64,000 nucleotides of DNA from Micromonospora coxensis (GCF_900090295.1 NZ_LT607753.1:310001-374000), one strand, 5' to 3'; positions 1-9,128 are shown, counted from the first letter of the stretch. Made by a program: numbers and translations. Notes: generated by a model from the sequence alone, not told the origin.

Positions 1-247
1 CGCGGCCCGCGGCGACCGGAGCACCCGGCTGCCGGCGGCGCTGCGCCACCCCGGGCACTGGTCACCGCTGACGCTCACCCCCGTGCGCCGGCCCCGCCCG
101 CCGGGACGCGACGGGGCTCGCCGGCGCGGACGGTGAGGCGCCGGCCGGCCCACCGCAGGGACAGCGGCGGTGGGCGCCTGCCGCCCACCCCGACCGGCAG
201 GGGCGGCGCGGTGTTTGCCGGCCCACCAGACGGGCAGGTAGGTCGGC

Positions 248-502
248 ATGACTGACGAACAGCGCACCGACCGGGCCAGCACCGACGAGCCGGACGGCAC
301 CCCGGCGTACGAGGCGTCGCTGCGCCCGCCGGGCGACTCCCTGCACACCACGCAGGACACCGGCGACGACTTCGCGGACCTGCCTGCCGAGGAGCACCTG
401 TCGGCGCGCGAGACCAGCCGCGCCGGATACGACGTGGACGCGGTCTCCGGGGCGGTCGACCCGTCCCAGGAGGAGGCGGTCAACCCCGCCAGCGAGGTGT
501 AG
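248..502 (+). CDS. small acidic hypothetical protein
   Basis: An 84-residue protein rich in Asp, Glu, Ser and Thr, with no hydrophobic segment, no Cys and no recognisable domain; it looks intrinsically disordered and cytoplasmic. The ATG is preceded by a purine-rich stretch (GGCAGGTAGG at 233-242), which supports the start. It ends 91 bp before the phosphatase gene and may be cotranscribed with it. Function unknown. The composition resembles small stress-associated acidic proteins of actinomycetes, but I cannot name a family. Confidence 0.6.
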   Translation: MTDEQRTDRASTDEPDGTPAYEASLRPPGDSLHTTQDTGDDFADLPAEEHLSARETSRAGYDVDAVSGAVDPSQEEAVNPASEV

Positions 503-593
503 CCGGCCCGAGAACGTGGGCCCGGAGGGTGTCGCCGCCCGGCCGGGCCCGGCGTGTGCCACGGGACCGCGCCGGCGGCGTCGGGTCGGTAGG

Positions 594-1331
594 GTGCGGC
601 GGGTGGACAGGCAGATCCCGTTCGACCGGCTGCACAACTTCCGCGACCTCGGCGGCTGGCGCGCCGCTGACGGCCGCACCGTGCGGTGGAGGCTGCTGTA
701 CCGGTCCGACTCGCTGCACAAGCTGACCGGGGCCGACCTCGACCGGTTCCGGGCGCTCGGCGTCCGCACCGTGATCGACCTGCGCTACCCGTCGGAGATC
801 GCCGCGCGCGGCCGGGCGCCCGAGCTGCCCGACCTGAGCTGGCACAACCTCAGCGTCGAGCACCGCGGCTACGACCAGGCCGAGATCGACCCGGAGGTGG
901 ACCCGTGGCGCTACCTCGCCGACCGGTACGCCGAGGTCGCCGCCGACGGGGTCGAGGAACTGCGCCGGGCGCTGGAGACGATCGCCGCCGCCGACGGGCC
1001 GCTGGTCTTCCACTGCGCCTCCGGCAAGGACCGCACCGGCCTGCTCGCCGCCCTGCTGCTGGCCCTGCTCGACGTCGACGAGGACCAGATCGCCGAGGAC
1101 TTCGCGCTCACCGAGGCGGCCACCGACCGGCTGGTCGCCGACTGGCGGACCGCCCACCCGGGGCGCACCCTGCGCTGGCCCTCGTACGGCCGCGCGCCGG
1201 CCGAGGTCATCCGGCTGTTCCTGGCCGACCTGACCGCCGCGCACGGCTCGGTGCGCGGCTACGCCCGCGACCGGCTCGGAGTGGACGACGCCCTGGTCAC
1301 CGTCCTGCGCGAACGGCTGCTGCACCGCTGA
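594..1331 (+). CDS. tyrosine-protein phosphatase, Y_phosphatase3 (PtpB-like) family
   Basis: About 245 residues. The active-site loop [10 protein letters not shown] (Cys near residue 141) is the HCx5R signature of Cys-dependent protein or lipid phosphatases. The N-terminal NFRDLGG motif is typical of the Y_phosphatase3 family that includes mycobacterial PtpB. A cytoplasmic phosphatase acting on phosphotyrosine or phosphoinositide-like substrates is expected. In-frame GTG codons at 594 and 603 are both plausible starts; the ribosome binding site is weak. The 3' end overlaps the convergent RNase HI gene by 35 bp, so the two transcripts are antisense at their ends. Confidence 0.85.
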   Translation: MRRVDRQIPFDRLHNFRDLGGWRAADGRTVRWRLLYRSDSLHKLTGADLDRFRALGVRTVIDLRYPSEIAARGRAPELPDLSWHNLSVEHRGYDQAEIDPEVDPWRYLADRYAEVAADGVEELRRALETIAAADGPLVFHCASGKDRTGLLAALLLALLDVDEDQIAEDFALTEAATDRLVADWRTAHPGRTLRWPSYGRAPAEVIRLFLADLTAAHGSVRGYARDRLGVDDALVTVLRERLLHR

Positions 1332-1791
1332 CGGCGGCCCGCGCCTCGGTCATCCCCCGGTTGGCCAGCGCGTCGGCCCGCTCGTTCTCCGGGTGGCCGT
1401 TGTGCCCCTTCACCCACAGCCAGGTCACGTCGTGCCGGGCGCAGGCCGCCTCCAGCCGCTGCCACAGGTCGGCGTTCTTCACCGGCTGCTTCGCCGCCGT
1501 CCGCCACCCGTTGCGCTTCCACGAGGCCAGCCAGCTGGTGATGCCGTTGCGCACGTACGTGCTGTCGGTGTGCAGCCGGACGGTGACCGGCCGGGTCAGC
1601 GTCTCCAACGCCTCGATCGCGGCGGTCAGCTCCATCCGGTTGTTCGTCGTCGGGGCCGCCTCGCCACCGCACAACTCCCGCTCGTGGCCGCCGTAGCGCA
1701 GCACCGCGCCCCAGCCGCCCGGGCCGGGGTTGCCGCTGCACGCCCCGTCGGTCCAGATCTCCACCACCCGCTCGGACACCGCCTGCGCCAT
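1297..1791 (-). CDS. rnhA: ribonuclease HI
   Basis: 164 residues, the normal size for a stand-alone RNase HI, which cleaves the RNA strand of RNA-DNA hybrids. The catalytic carboxylates are all visible: D15 in [14 protein letters not shown]54 in [14 protein letters not shown]76 in HTDSTYV and D140 in ENERAD. The KGHNGHPEN loop is also present. The start is the ATG at 1791; longer upstream reading would add sequence with no RNase H similarity. Its 3' end overlaps the convergent phosphatase gene. The strand after its start holds the transposase remnant. Confidence 0.95.
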   Translation of the reverse strand: MAQAVSERVVEIWTDGACSGNPGPGGWGAVLRYGGHERELCGGEAAPTTNNRMELTAAIEALETLTRPVTVRLHTDSTYVRNGITSWLASWKRNGWRTAAKQPVKNADLWQRLEAACARHDVTWLWVKGHNGHPENERADALANRGMTEARAAVSGAAAVRAGR

Positions 1792-1835
1792 GCCGCAGAA
1801 CCTACCGGTGCCCGCCGCCGCCACCGCGCGCCGGT

Positions 1836-2012
1836 GGCGGCGGCGGACGGCCACCGGCCTTCGACGAGGCGACCTACAAGAGGCGCAACGTCGTGGAGTG
1901 TTGCTCCAACCGCCTCGAGCAGTGGCGCGAACTGGCCACCCGCTACGCCAAACCCGCATCCCTCTACCGGACCAGCCTGCTCCTCGTCGCCACCGCTATC
2001 TGGCTTCGATGA
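1836..2012 (+). pseudogene. 3' remnant of an IS5-family transposase
   Basis: Read in the frame ending with TGA at 2010-2012, this stretch encodes [17 protein letters not shown] followed by [15 protein letters not shown] and [10 protein letters not shown]. That is the C-terminal signature of IS5-group DDE transposases (family form [18 protein letters not shown]...). There is no start codon and the catalytic Asp residues are gone, so only about the last 55-60 residues remain. The G+C content is lower than in the flanks. The left boundary is approximate because the frame runs into low-complexity GC sequence before 1836. It overlaps the 3' end of the next gene by 17 bp. Confidence 0.82.
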
Positions 2013-2541
2013 TCGGCAGGGATGCGGCTCGGTCCCCGGTCGAGCCGTCGATCTGCTCCCGGAGGATGTCGGCGTGGCCGCAGTGCCGCGCCAACTCACG
2101 AATCATGTGCACGTAGATGTAGCGCAGTGACACCCTGCCCAGGCGGGGATGAGGCACAGTGTCGTCGAGGGCGAAGCCGGCCGCGATCTGCCTCGATCGA
2201 TCACAGGCCGTGGCGTACTCCGTGATGACGTCGGCGACCGTCTCGTCCGAGCCGACCTGCCAACTGGCGTCGTCACCGAGCGAGTCACCGGTGATCTGTT
2301 CACGTGGCTGCTGTGCCAGACAGTGCTGGAACCAGTTCCGCTCGACAGCGGCGACGTGTTTGACGAGGCCGACCAGCGTGGTGCGCGAGGGCACCAGGCT
2401 CCGACGGGCGTCATCCTCCGGCAACCCCCGGAGCTTGCCGACGATCACATCGCGGTACGCGTCGATGAAGGCTTCCAGAACCTCTCGCTCCGGTGCCGTG
2501 CTCGCGAGTTCCTCGCTGTCCAGCGGCCGGGCAGTCGTCAC
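1996..2541 (-). CDS. DinB-like / DUF664 family protein
   Basis: 181 residues with the four-helix DinB/YfiT pattern: a TTLVGLVKHVAAVERNWFQH helix near the N-terminus and a YIYVHMIRELARHCGHADILRE helix near the C-terminus supplying the usual His metal ligands. Members act as metal-dependent thiol transferases or are uncharacterised; in actinobacteria mycothiol is the expected thiol. The TAG stop lies inside the transposase remnant, so the last residues may derive from the mobile element. Codon and base usage is less GC-biased than in the neighbours, which fits horizontal acquisition. Confidence 0.85.
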   Translation of the reverse strand: MTTARPLDSEELASTAPEREVLEAFIDAYRDVIVGKLRGLPEDDARRSLVPSRTTLVGLVKHVAAVERNWFQHCLAQQPREQITGDSLGDDASWQVGSDETVADVITEYATACDRSRQIAAGFALDDTVPHPRLGRVSLRYIYVHMIRELARHCGHADILREQIDGSTGDRAASLPIIEAR

Positions 2542-2597
2542 AGCGGAACCCTAGCCGTCTGAGGTTCCGTTTCGCCACGCCAAGAACGGCAGTACAC

Positions 2598-3803
2598 CTA
2601 GGCGTCCGCCCGGCTGCGGTTGCGGGACCCCGACGCCGCCGTCAACCGGGCGCGCAGCCGGCCGGCCGCGTCACCGGCCACCGCCGAGGTCATCGGCAGC
2701 AGCGGGCTGGACCGCATCACCGCCAGGTCCTCGGCCACACTCGTGGCGCCGTCGAGGAACCGCAGCACCCGCTCCGGCGGGTTGCGGTCGAACAGCCGGT
2801 CGAAGAACTCCGGGCCGCCGACCGTCCCACGGTCCCACGCCCGCAGCGCGACCGCGTCCATCCACAGGTGACGACCCGGGTACGCCGACCGGGGCACCGG
2901 GGCCCGGCCGGCCGCCACCGCCCGGGCCACCTGCTCGGCCTGCCGACGCATCGCGGAGAAGGTGAACCCGGTCGACGGGCGGGTGGCCCCGCCGGCGGTG
3001 CCCAGGCGCACCACCCGGGCCGACGGTCGGCGCGCGAACGGCGCGTCGGTCATCGGGATCACCCCGTCCTCCACCTCCCGTACCGTCAGCGCGGCCAGGT
3101 CGAGCCCGAGCAGCGCCGCGTAGCCGCGCAGCGCCGCGTCGTACGCCGCGTCGTCGATGCGCGCCGGGGAGAACTCGGTGTACTCGACCAGGGCGTACCG
3201 GTCGCTGACCGGCAGCACGTAGCCGAAGGAGACCCCCCGGGCCGGCTGCGGGGTGCGGAAGTCCATCAGCACCGCCCGGTCCGGGTCGAACACCGGTGCG
3301 GCGGACTCCAGCCACCACCCGCGGAAGTGCTGCAACCAACTCGTCCGCCCGGGCCGGCGCGGAGGCCGGGGCCGGGAGTCGAGGACCCAGCGGGCCCGCA
3401 GCAGCGCCGCGCCGTCGCCGTCGCGGACGGTCACCCCGGCGCCGTCGTCGTCGAGCGCGTCGACCGCCGCGTCGATCCGGGTGGCGCCCAGCCGCCGCTC
3501 CGCCTCGGCGGCACGGGCGTAGAGCGGACCGGAGCGCAGCATCGCGTACCGCAACGGGGCGAGGTCGAGCACCCGCCGCCGGGCCGGCGTGCTCACCTCC
3601 ACCCGCCGCCAACTGGCGCTGAGCAGCGGCTCCAGGTCCGCGTCCGGGGTGCCCCAGAACGCCCAGGTACGGTCCTGGCCACGCTTGCGCACCGGGTCGA
3701 CCACGGCCACCCGCAGCCCGCGCAGGTCGTACCGGTCCAGGGCGGCGAGCACCAGCGAACCGGCGCCACCGCCACCGACGACGGCCAGGTCGACGTTCTC
3801 CAC
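2598..3803 (-). CDS. crtY: lycopene cyclase (CrtY family)
   Basis: 401 residues. An N-terminal FAD/NAD-binding fold (VDLAVVGGGGAGSLVLAALD) is followed by lycopene-cyclase-family motifs, including FGYVLPVSDRYALVEYTEF and the substrate-site motif RPSTGFTFSAM. The expected role is membrane-associated cyclisation of lycopene end groups in carotenoid synthesis. No other carotenoid genes (crtE, crtB, crtI) occur in this window, so it is an orphan locus here. It is divergent from the serpin gene with a 154 bp gap. The length matches bacterial CrtY proteins. Confidence 0.82.
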   Translation of the reverse strand: MENVDLAVVGGGGAGSLVLAALDRYDLRGLRVAVVDPVRKRGQDRTWAFWGTPDADLEPLLSASWRRVEVSTPARRRVLDLAPLRYAMLRSGPLYARAAEAERRLGATRIDAAVDALDDDGAGVTVRDGDGAALLRARWVLDSRPRPPRRPGRTSWLQHFRGWWLESAAPVFDPDRAVLMDFRTPQPARGVSFGYVLPVSDRYALVEYTEFSPARIDDAAYDAALRGYAALLGLDLAALTVREVEDGVIPMTDAPFARRPSARVVRLGTAGGATRPSTGFTFSAMRRQAEQVARAVAAGRAPVPRSAYPGRHLWMDAVALRAWDRGTVGGPEFFDRLFDRNPPERVLRFLDGATSVAEDLAVMRSSPLLPMTSAVAGDAAGRLRARLTAASGSRNRSRADA

Positions 3804-3957
3804 CCGCCCACGCTGTCACACCTGCGGCCCGCACCGGGCACGGCCCCCGCCACCCCGCACCGCCGGCCGGCTGCCGGTTCGGCGGCGAGCGGGTCCGGGG
3901 CCACAGCGCCGCGCGACGCCCCCACGACGACCGCCCCGGCCGGTACGGTGCGGCGGC

Positions 3958-5064
3958 ATGAGCGTCCGACACGCCAACGCCCTCACCGCCCGCTGGGCGT
4001 CGCATCTGGACGACCGGCAGAGCGTCCTCTCCGGCGCGGGCGCGTACCCGCTGCTCGCCCTGCTCGCCCGGCACGCGGCCGGCCCCGCCCGCGACGAGCT
4101 GCGCGCTGTCGCCCCCGACCTCGACGACCTCGGCCTGGACGCCTCCCCCACCACCCGGCTCGCCGTCGGCTTCTGGTCCCGGCGCGGACTGCCGCTGGGC
4201 GAGGCGTGGCGGCGCGACGTGCCCGCCCCGATGCGCGGCGAGCTGACCGGCGACCCGGCGGTCGACCAACCCGTCCTCGACCACTGGGCGGCCACCCGCA
4301 CCGACGGGCTCATCGACCGGATGCCGGTGCGCGTCGACCGCGGCACCGCGCTGGTGCTGGCCACCGCCCTGTCGGTGCGCACCGGCTGGGCCACCCCGTT
4401 CGACCCGGGCTGGTCCCAGCCCCGGCAGGGCCCCTGGCAGGGCCGCCGGCTGGCCGCCCTGCGCCGCCGCGACGACGACCTGACCGCGCTGCGGGTGGCG
4501 GACACCGCGGCGGGCGCGGTCAGTCTGCTCACCGTGACCGGCGACGCCGACGTCGACGTGGTGCTGGCCCTCGGCGAGCCCGACCGCCCCGCCCCGGCCG
4601 TGCTGCCGGCCGCGATCGGCGCCCTGGGCGGCGGCCCGACCCGGCCGCGGCACGCCGGACCGGGCGTCACCGAGGAGACCGTCGAGGCGTTCGACGACCA
4701 CCCCGAACTGCGCGTCGCCACCGTCGCCTTCGCCGTCGACGCCGACCACGACCTGCTGCGCCGGCCCGAGCTGTTCGGGCTGGCCGCCGCCACCGGGGAC
4801 GGCGACCACTTCCCGGGCATCTCCCCCCGCCTCAACGTCGACCAGGCCCGCCAGGCGGTGCGGGCGGAGTTCTCCGCCACCGGGTTCCGCGCCGCCGCGG
4901 TCACCGCCGTCGCCATGCGGGCCGGCTCCGCGCCGCCCCGGCACACCGTGCCCAAACGGGTGCTCCGCCTCGACGTCGACCGGCCGTTCGGGTTCCTCGC
5001 CGTGCACCGCGACACCGGCCTGGTGCTCGTCGCCGGTTGGGTGACCGACCCGACTCCCGCCTGA
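3958..5064 (+). CDS. serpin family protein
   Basis: 368 residues, close to the typical serpin length. The C-terminal part has the serpin architecture: a hinge and reactive-centre loop (FSATGFRAAAVTAVAMRAG), then VDRPFGFLAVHRDTGLVLVAG and WVTDP, equivalent to the family's conserved DRPF...F..GxVxDP strands. ISPRLNVDQARQAV matches the region preceding the hinge. There is no signal peptide, so it should be cytoplasmic. It may inhibit an endogenous Ser or Cys protease, or be non-inhibitory. The ATG at 3958 is chosen because upstream codons are antisense to the cyclase. Bacterial serpins are sporadic, which suggests transfer. Confidence 0.8.
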   Translation: MSVRHANALTARWASHLDDRQSVLSGAGAYPLLALLARHAAGPARDELRAVAPDLDDLGLDASPTTRLAVGFWSRRGLPLGEAWRRDVPAPMRGELTGDPAVDQPVLDHWAATRTDGLIDRMPVRVDRGTALVLATALSVRTGWATPFDPGWSQPRQGPWQGRRLAALRRRDDDLTALRVADTAAGAVSLLTVTGDADVDVVLALGEPDRPAPAVLPAAIGALGGGPTRPRHAGPGVTEETVEAFDDHPELRVATVAFAVDADHDLLRRPELFGLAAATGDGDHFPGISPRLNVDQARQAVRAEFSATGFRAAAVTAVAMRAGSAPPRHTVPKRVLRLDVDRPFGFLAVHRDTGLVLVAGWVTDPTPA

Positions 5065-5128
5065 CCGCGCCGGCCCGCGCCCCGCCCGGGGCGTAGGTTC
5101 GAGAAGTCGGACCGGCGAAGGGGGCAGG

Positions 5129-6187
5129 ATGGTCGACGCGCTGCGGGTGGGGCTGCTGGGGTACGGGATCGCCGGGCGGGTGTTCCACGCCCCGCTGATC
5201 GCCGCCACCCCCGGACTGCGGCTGCACGCCGTGGTCACCGCCAACCCGGACCGGCGCGAGCAGGTCCGCCGGGAGCACCCCGACGCCCGCCTGGTCGACG
5301 ACGCCGACCTGCTCTGGCGTACCCCGCAGGCGCTGGACCTGGTCGTGGTGGCCACGCCGAACCGGCAGCACCTGCCGATGGCCCGGGCCGCCGTCGCGGC
5401 CGGGCTGCCGGTCGTGGTCGACAAGCCGCTCGCCGCCACCGCCGCCGAGGGCCGGGCGCTGGTCGACGAGGCGCACCGGCGCGGCGTCCCGCTGACCGTC
5501 TTCCAGAACCGCCGCTGGGACGGCGACTTCCGCACCGCCCGCCGCCTCGTCGCCGGCGGCGAACTGGGCCGCGTCACCCGCTTCGAGTCCCGATTCGAAC
5601 GCTGGCGCCCGGCGATCAAACCGGGCTGGCGGGAGAGCGCCGCCCCCGGCGAGGCCGGCGGCGCCCTGTACGACCTCGGCGCCCACCTCGTCGACCAGGC
5701 GGTGCAGCTGTTCGGGCCGGTGCGCACCGTGTACGCCGAGGTGGACCGGCGCCGACCCGGCGCGCTGGTCGACGACGACGCGTTCGTGGCGCTCACCCAC
5801 ACCGGCGGGGTCCGCTCCCACCTGTGGATGAGCGCGGTCGCCGCCCAGCTCGGCCCCCGGATGCGCATCCTCGGCGACCGCGCCGCGTACACCACGTACG
5901 GGCTGGACGTGCAGGAGGAGGCGCTGCGTGCCGGGGGTCGGCCGGACACGCCCGGCTGGGGCGAGGTCCCACCCGAGCGCCACGGCCTGCTCGGCGTCGA
6001 CGGCGACCTGCGCCCGGTGCCCACCAAACCCGGCCGCTACCAGGACTTCTACGCCCAGCTCGCGACGGCGCTGCGCGGCGGCGGCCCACTGCCGGTCGAC
6101 CCGGCCGACGCCGTCGCCACGGTCGAGCTGATCGAACTGGCGCACCGCTCCGCCGCCGAGGGCGTGGTGCTGCCGGTCAGCTCATGA
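5129..6187 (+). CDS. Gfo/Idh/MocA family oxidoreductase
   Basis: 352 residues. An N-terminal NAD(P)-binding Rossmann fold (RVGLLGYGIAGRVFHAPLI) is followed by the family's VDKPL motif (the EKP motif variant) and a C-terminal alpha/beta domain with GGALYDLGAHLVDQAVQLFG. It is most like the YdgJ/YvaA inositol-type branch. It should oxidise or reduce a sugar, inositol or related polyol using NAD(P)H in the cytoplasm. The ribosome site GAAGGGGGCAGG lies directly before the ATG. The 3' end overlaps the convergent MFS gene by 11 bp. Confidence 0.9.
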   Translation: MVDALRVGLLGYGIAGRVFHAPLIAATPGLRLHAVVTANPDRREQVRREHPDARLVDDADLLWRTPQALDLVVVATPNRQHLPMARAAVAAGLPVVVDKPLAATAAEGRALVDEAHRRGVPLTVFQNRRWDGDFRTARRLVAGGELGRVTRFESRFERWRPAIKPGWRESAAPGEAGGALYDLGAHLVDQAVQLFGPVRTVYAEVDRRRPGALVDDDAFVALTHTGGVRSHLWMSAVAAQLGPRMRILGDRAAYTTYGLDVQEEALRAGGRPDTPGWGEVPPERHGLLGVDGDLRPVPTKPGRYQDFYAQLATALRGGGPLPVDPADAVATVELIELAHRSAAEGVVLPVSS

Positions 6188-7427
6188 CCGGCTGACGGGC
6201 CGGCGGGTCGGCGTACGCGGCGGCGACGGTGGCCCGGTCGAACACCCGCCAGGTCGTCGCGGACACCGCCACCGCCACCACGAACCCGACCCAGTACGGC
6301 GCGGTCAGCCCGAACGCGCCGGCCACCACCCCGCCGAGCAACGCCCCCGCGCAGTTGCCACCGGCCGCGACGAACAACGTCGTCGCCCCCACCCGACCCT
6401 GCAACGCCGACGGGGTCAACCGCTGCCGCAGCGAACTGAACACGATGCCCCACAACGCCCCGTGCACCCCGAAGGCGAACAACGCGAACCCGATCAGCCA
6501 GGCGCTGGTCGAGGCGGCCAACGCCAGGTGCAGACCGGCCTCGACGAGCAGACCGACCCGCACCGTCCAGGTCGCGCTCACCCGGGCGACGAGGCGGTCG
6601 CCGACCGTCGCGCCGAGCAGCCCACCGACCGACATGCAGGTGAACAGCAGGCCGTAACCGACCGAGTCCAGGCCCAGCCGGTCGGTGGCCAGCAGCACCA
6701 GCACCGCCATCGCCGCGGTGAGGGTGAGGTTGAGCAGACCGATCAGCACCGCCATGGTGCGCAGCAGCCGCTGTCCCGCCAGGAACCGGAACCCCTCCAC
6801 GATCTCCGCCCGCATCGACCGGGCCGCCGGGCGGTCGCCGTCCCCGACACCCCGGTACGACCCGGCGACCAGCGCGACGAGGACGGCGCTCAGCGCGTAC
6901 GTGCCTGCGTTGACCGCGAACGGGATGCTCTCGGCGACCACGAAGAGGAACCCGCCGAGCGGGCCGGCCAGCATCCCGTTGGCCAGCGTGGTGCCGCCGC
7001 CGAGCCAGCCGTTGGCCCGCTCCAGCCGGGCCCGGGGCACCACCGCCGGCAGCATCGCCTGGCTCGCCGCGCGGAACACGATCTCGCCACTGTTGACCAG
7101 GAACAGCACCACGTAGAGCAGCGGCACCCCGGCCCGGCCGGTGAGCATCGCGCCGGCCAGCACGACGAGCGCGAGCACCCGCACCACGTCGATGACCACC
7201 ATCAACCGGCGGCGGTCCACCCGGTCGGCGAGCACGCCCCCGGGCAACGCGAAGAGCAGCCAGGGCAGCCAGGCCACCCCGGCGGCCACCGACACCACCA
7301 GCGGGTCGTCGGTGCGCGCCGCCACGTACAGCGGCGCGGCGACCGTGGCCATGCCACTGCCCAACGCCGACAGGGTGCTCGCCGCCCACAGCCGGGCGAA
7401 CCGCCCGTCCAGTCTCTCCCCCGTCAC
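6177..7427 (-). CDS. MFS transporter (enterobactin exporter EntS-like)
   Basis: 416 residues with about 12 transmembrane helices. The loop between helices 2 and 3, LPGGVLADRVDRRRLMVVID, is the MFS motif A region. The general layout (FARLWAASTLSALGSGM at the N-terminus) matches the MFS_3/EntS-like drug and siderophore exporters. The substrate cannot be read from sequence. The GTG at 7427 (V-T-G-E-R-L-D-G) is the likely start; the much longer upstream open frame is antisense to the methyltransferase genes. It is divergent from the first methyltransferase gene with a gap of about 100 bp. Confidence 0.88.
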   Translation of the reverse strand: MTGERLDGRFARLWAASTLSALGSGMATVAAPLYVAARTDDPLVVSVAAGVAWLPWLLFALPGGVLADRVDRRRLMVVIDVVRVLALVVLAGAMLTGRAGVPLLYVVLFLVNSGEIVFRAASQAMLPAVVPRARLERANGWLGGGTTLANGMLAGPLGGFLFVVAESIPFAVNAGTYALSAVLVALVAGSYRGVGDGDRPAARSMRAEIVEGFRFLAGQRLLRTMAVLIGLLNLTLTAAMAVLVLLATDRLGLDSVGYGLLFTCMSVGGLLGATVGDRLVARVSATWTVRVGLLVEAGLHLALAASTSAWLIGFALFAFGVHGALWGIVFSSLRQRLTPSALQGRVGATTLFVAAGGNCAGALLGGVVAGAFGLTAPYWVGFVVAVAVSATTWRVFDRATVAAAYADPPARQPVMS

Positions 7428-7529
7428 GGCCAGGCAACCTACCAGCGCCGACCCGTTCCGCCCGAGGCGTTTATCCGGACAGCCGAATCGCCGTTGAGCA
7501 GCCACCGCACGCTGTGGCACGGTCTGCCG

Positions 7530-8354
7530 GTGACCGACTACCGCGACCTCAACCGGGCCAACTGGGACGAGCGCGCCCCCGCCCACGCCGCCTCCCCCGA
7601 CTACGCGGTGCGGCGCTTCGCCACCGACCCGTCCTACCTGAGCGAGGTGGTCCGCTTCGACCTGCCGCGCCTCGGCGACGTCGCCGGGCTGCGCGGCGTG
7701 CACCTGCAGTGCCACATCGGCACCGACACCGTCTCGCTGCACCGGCTCGGGGCGCGGATGACCGGGCTGGACTTCTCCGGCGCGTCGCTGGCCGAGGCCC
7801 GGGCCCTGGCCGAGCGGGCCGGCGCCGCCGTCGACTTCGTCCAGGCCGACGTGTACGACGCCACCGAGGTGCTCGCCCCGGGCGGTTTCGACCTGGTCTA
7901 CACCGGCGTCGGGGCACTGTGCTGGCTGCCTGACATCCGCCGCTGGGCGCGGGTCGTCGCCGCGCTGCTGCGCCCCGGCGGGCGGCTCTTCCTGCGCGAG
8001 GGGCACCCGATGCTGTGGGCGCTGGACGACGCCCGCCCGGACGGGCTGCTGGTGGTCGACCACCCGTACTTCGAGCGTCCGGAGCCGATGGTGTGGAACG
8101 AGCCCGGCACCTACGTCGACACCGACGCGACGTTCCACCACCACACCACCCACGAGTGGAACCACGGCCTCGGCGAGGTGGTGACCGCGCTGCTCGACGC
8201 CGGGCTGGAGCTGACCATGCTCGTCGAGCACGACAGCGCGCCCTGGGACGCGCTGCCCGGCCGGCAGGTGAAGGACACCCACGGCGAGTGGCGGCTGGCC
8301 GACCGGCCGTGGCGGCTGGCGCAGACGTACACCCTGCAGGCCCGGCGGCGGTAA
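7530..8354 (+). CDS. class I SAM-dependent methyltransferase
   Basis: 274 residues. The SAM-binding motif I is the variant LRGVHLQCHIGTDTVSLHRLGA, followed by an acidic residue in MTGLDFSGASLAEA, motif II VQADVYDA and DLVYTGVGALCWLPDI. This is the branch often annotated as a methyltransferase-11-type protein of unknown substrate. The GTG at 7530 begins V-T-D-Y-R-D-L-N-R-A-N-W-D-E-R, the conserved N-terminus of this group. A second, unrelated methyltransferase follows 42 bp downstream, so the two may form an operon. Confidence 0.88.
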   Translation: MTDYRDLNRANWDERAPAHAASPDYAVRRFATDPSYLSEVVRFDLPRLGDVAGLRGVHLQCHIGTDTVSLHRLGARMTGLDFSGASLAEARALAERAGAAVDFVQADVYDATEVLAPGGFDLVYTGVGALCWLPDIRRWARVVAALLRPGGRLFLREGHPMLWALDDARPDGLLVVDHPYFERPEPMVWNEPGTYVDTDATFHHHTTHEWNHGLGEVVTALLDAGLELTMLVEHDSAPWDALPGRQVKDTHGEWRLADRPWRLAQTYTLQARRR

Positions 8355-8396
8355 ACCGGTGGCCCGCTCAGCCTCGTCGATGCTTGGCTGCACGGC

Positions 8397-9128
8397 ATGA
8401 CCGGACTGAACGACCCTGCCTTCTTCGACCGGTACGCCCACGAGTACGACGTGCGGGACAACCCGGATCCCACCGCCGCCGTCGAGTTCCTGGCCGCGCT
8501 CGTCCCCGACGGCGGACGGGTGCTGGAGTTGGCGATCGGCACCGGCCGGGTCGCCGTGCCGCTCGCCCGGCGCGGGGTGGCTGTCGAAGGGATCGAGGGC
8601 TCTCCGGCCATGCTGGAACGGCTGCGCGCCAAGCCCGGGGGCGCGGACCTCCCGGTCGTCCTCGGCGACATGGCCGACGTGGCGGTCGACGGCCCGTACG
8701 ACCTGGCGTACCTGGTCTTCAACACCCTGTTCAACCTGCCGGACCAGGACCGGCAGGTGGACCTGTTCCAGGGCGTGGGCCGGGTCCTCGCCCCCGGCGG
8801 GCTGTTCGTCGTCGAGGCGTTCGTCCAGGACCTGCGCGACTTCGACCGCGACCAGCGGGTCGCCACCCGCCGGATCACCGAGGACTCGGTGCAGATGGAG
8901 TTCCTCCAGCACGACCCGGTCGCCCAGGCGGTCACCTATCAGCGGGTCAGCATCGACGCGGGCGGCACCACGCTGCGGCCGCTGCGGCTGCGCTACTGCT
9001 GGCCGGCGGAACTGGACCTGATGGCCCGGCTCGGCGGGCTGCGCCTGCGGCACCGGTGGAACGGCTGGGACCGCGCCCCGTTCACCGCCGACAGCCGCCA
9101 GCACGTCTCGGTGTACGAGCGGGTCTGA
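8397..9128 (+). CDS. class I SAM-dependent methyltransferase
   Basis: 243 residues. Motif I reads GRVLELAIGTGRVAVPLARRG with the ribose-binding acidic residue in VEGIEGSPAML; then VVLGDMADVAVDGPYDLAYLVFNTLFNLP (motifs II and III) and GRVLAPGGLFVVEAFV (post-motif). This is a small-molecule methyltransferase of unknown substrate. It shares only the fold with the preceding gene, so this is not a recent duplication. It is followed after 30 bp by a PPOX-like gene on the same strand. Confidence 0.88.
   Translation: MTGLNDPAFFDRYAHEYDVRDNPDPTAAVEFLAALVPDGGRVLELAIGTGRVAVPLARRGVAVEGIEGSPAMLERLRAKPGGADLPVVLGDMADVAVDGPYDLAYLVFNTLFNLPDQDRQVDLFQGVGRVLAPGGLFVVEAFVQDLRDFDRDQRVATRRITEDSVQMEFLQHDPVAQAVTYQRVSIDAGGTTLRPLRLRYCWPAELDLMARLGGLRLRHRWNGWDRAPFTADSRQHVSVYERV

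Noticed and set aside
1..247. A frame ending with TGA at 134-136 that could be the 3' end of a gene entering from the left
   Set aside because: The 44 codons are low-complexity Arg/Pro-rich with no recognisable motif, so I cannot support a gene.
2671..6027. Open minus-strand frame of over 1,100 codons opposite the serpin and oxidoreductase genes
   Set aside because: It is antisense to two clearly homologous genes and composed of Arg/Gly/Ala-rich sequence from high-GC codons; no domain can be recognised.
7530..9128. Two adjacent methyltransferases and an MFS pump as part of a natural-product cluster
   Set aside because: No core biosynthetic enzyme (PKS, NRPS, terpene cyclase or RiPP precursor) lies near; family-level methyltransferases alone are not evidence.
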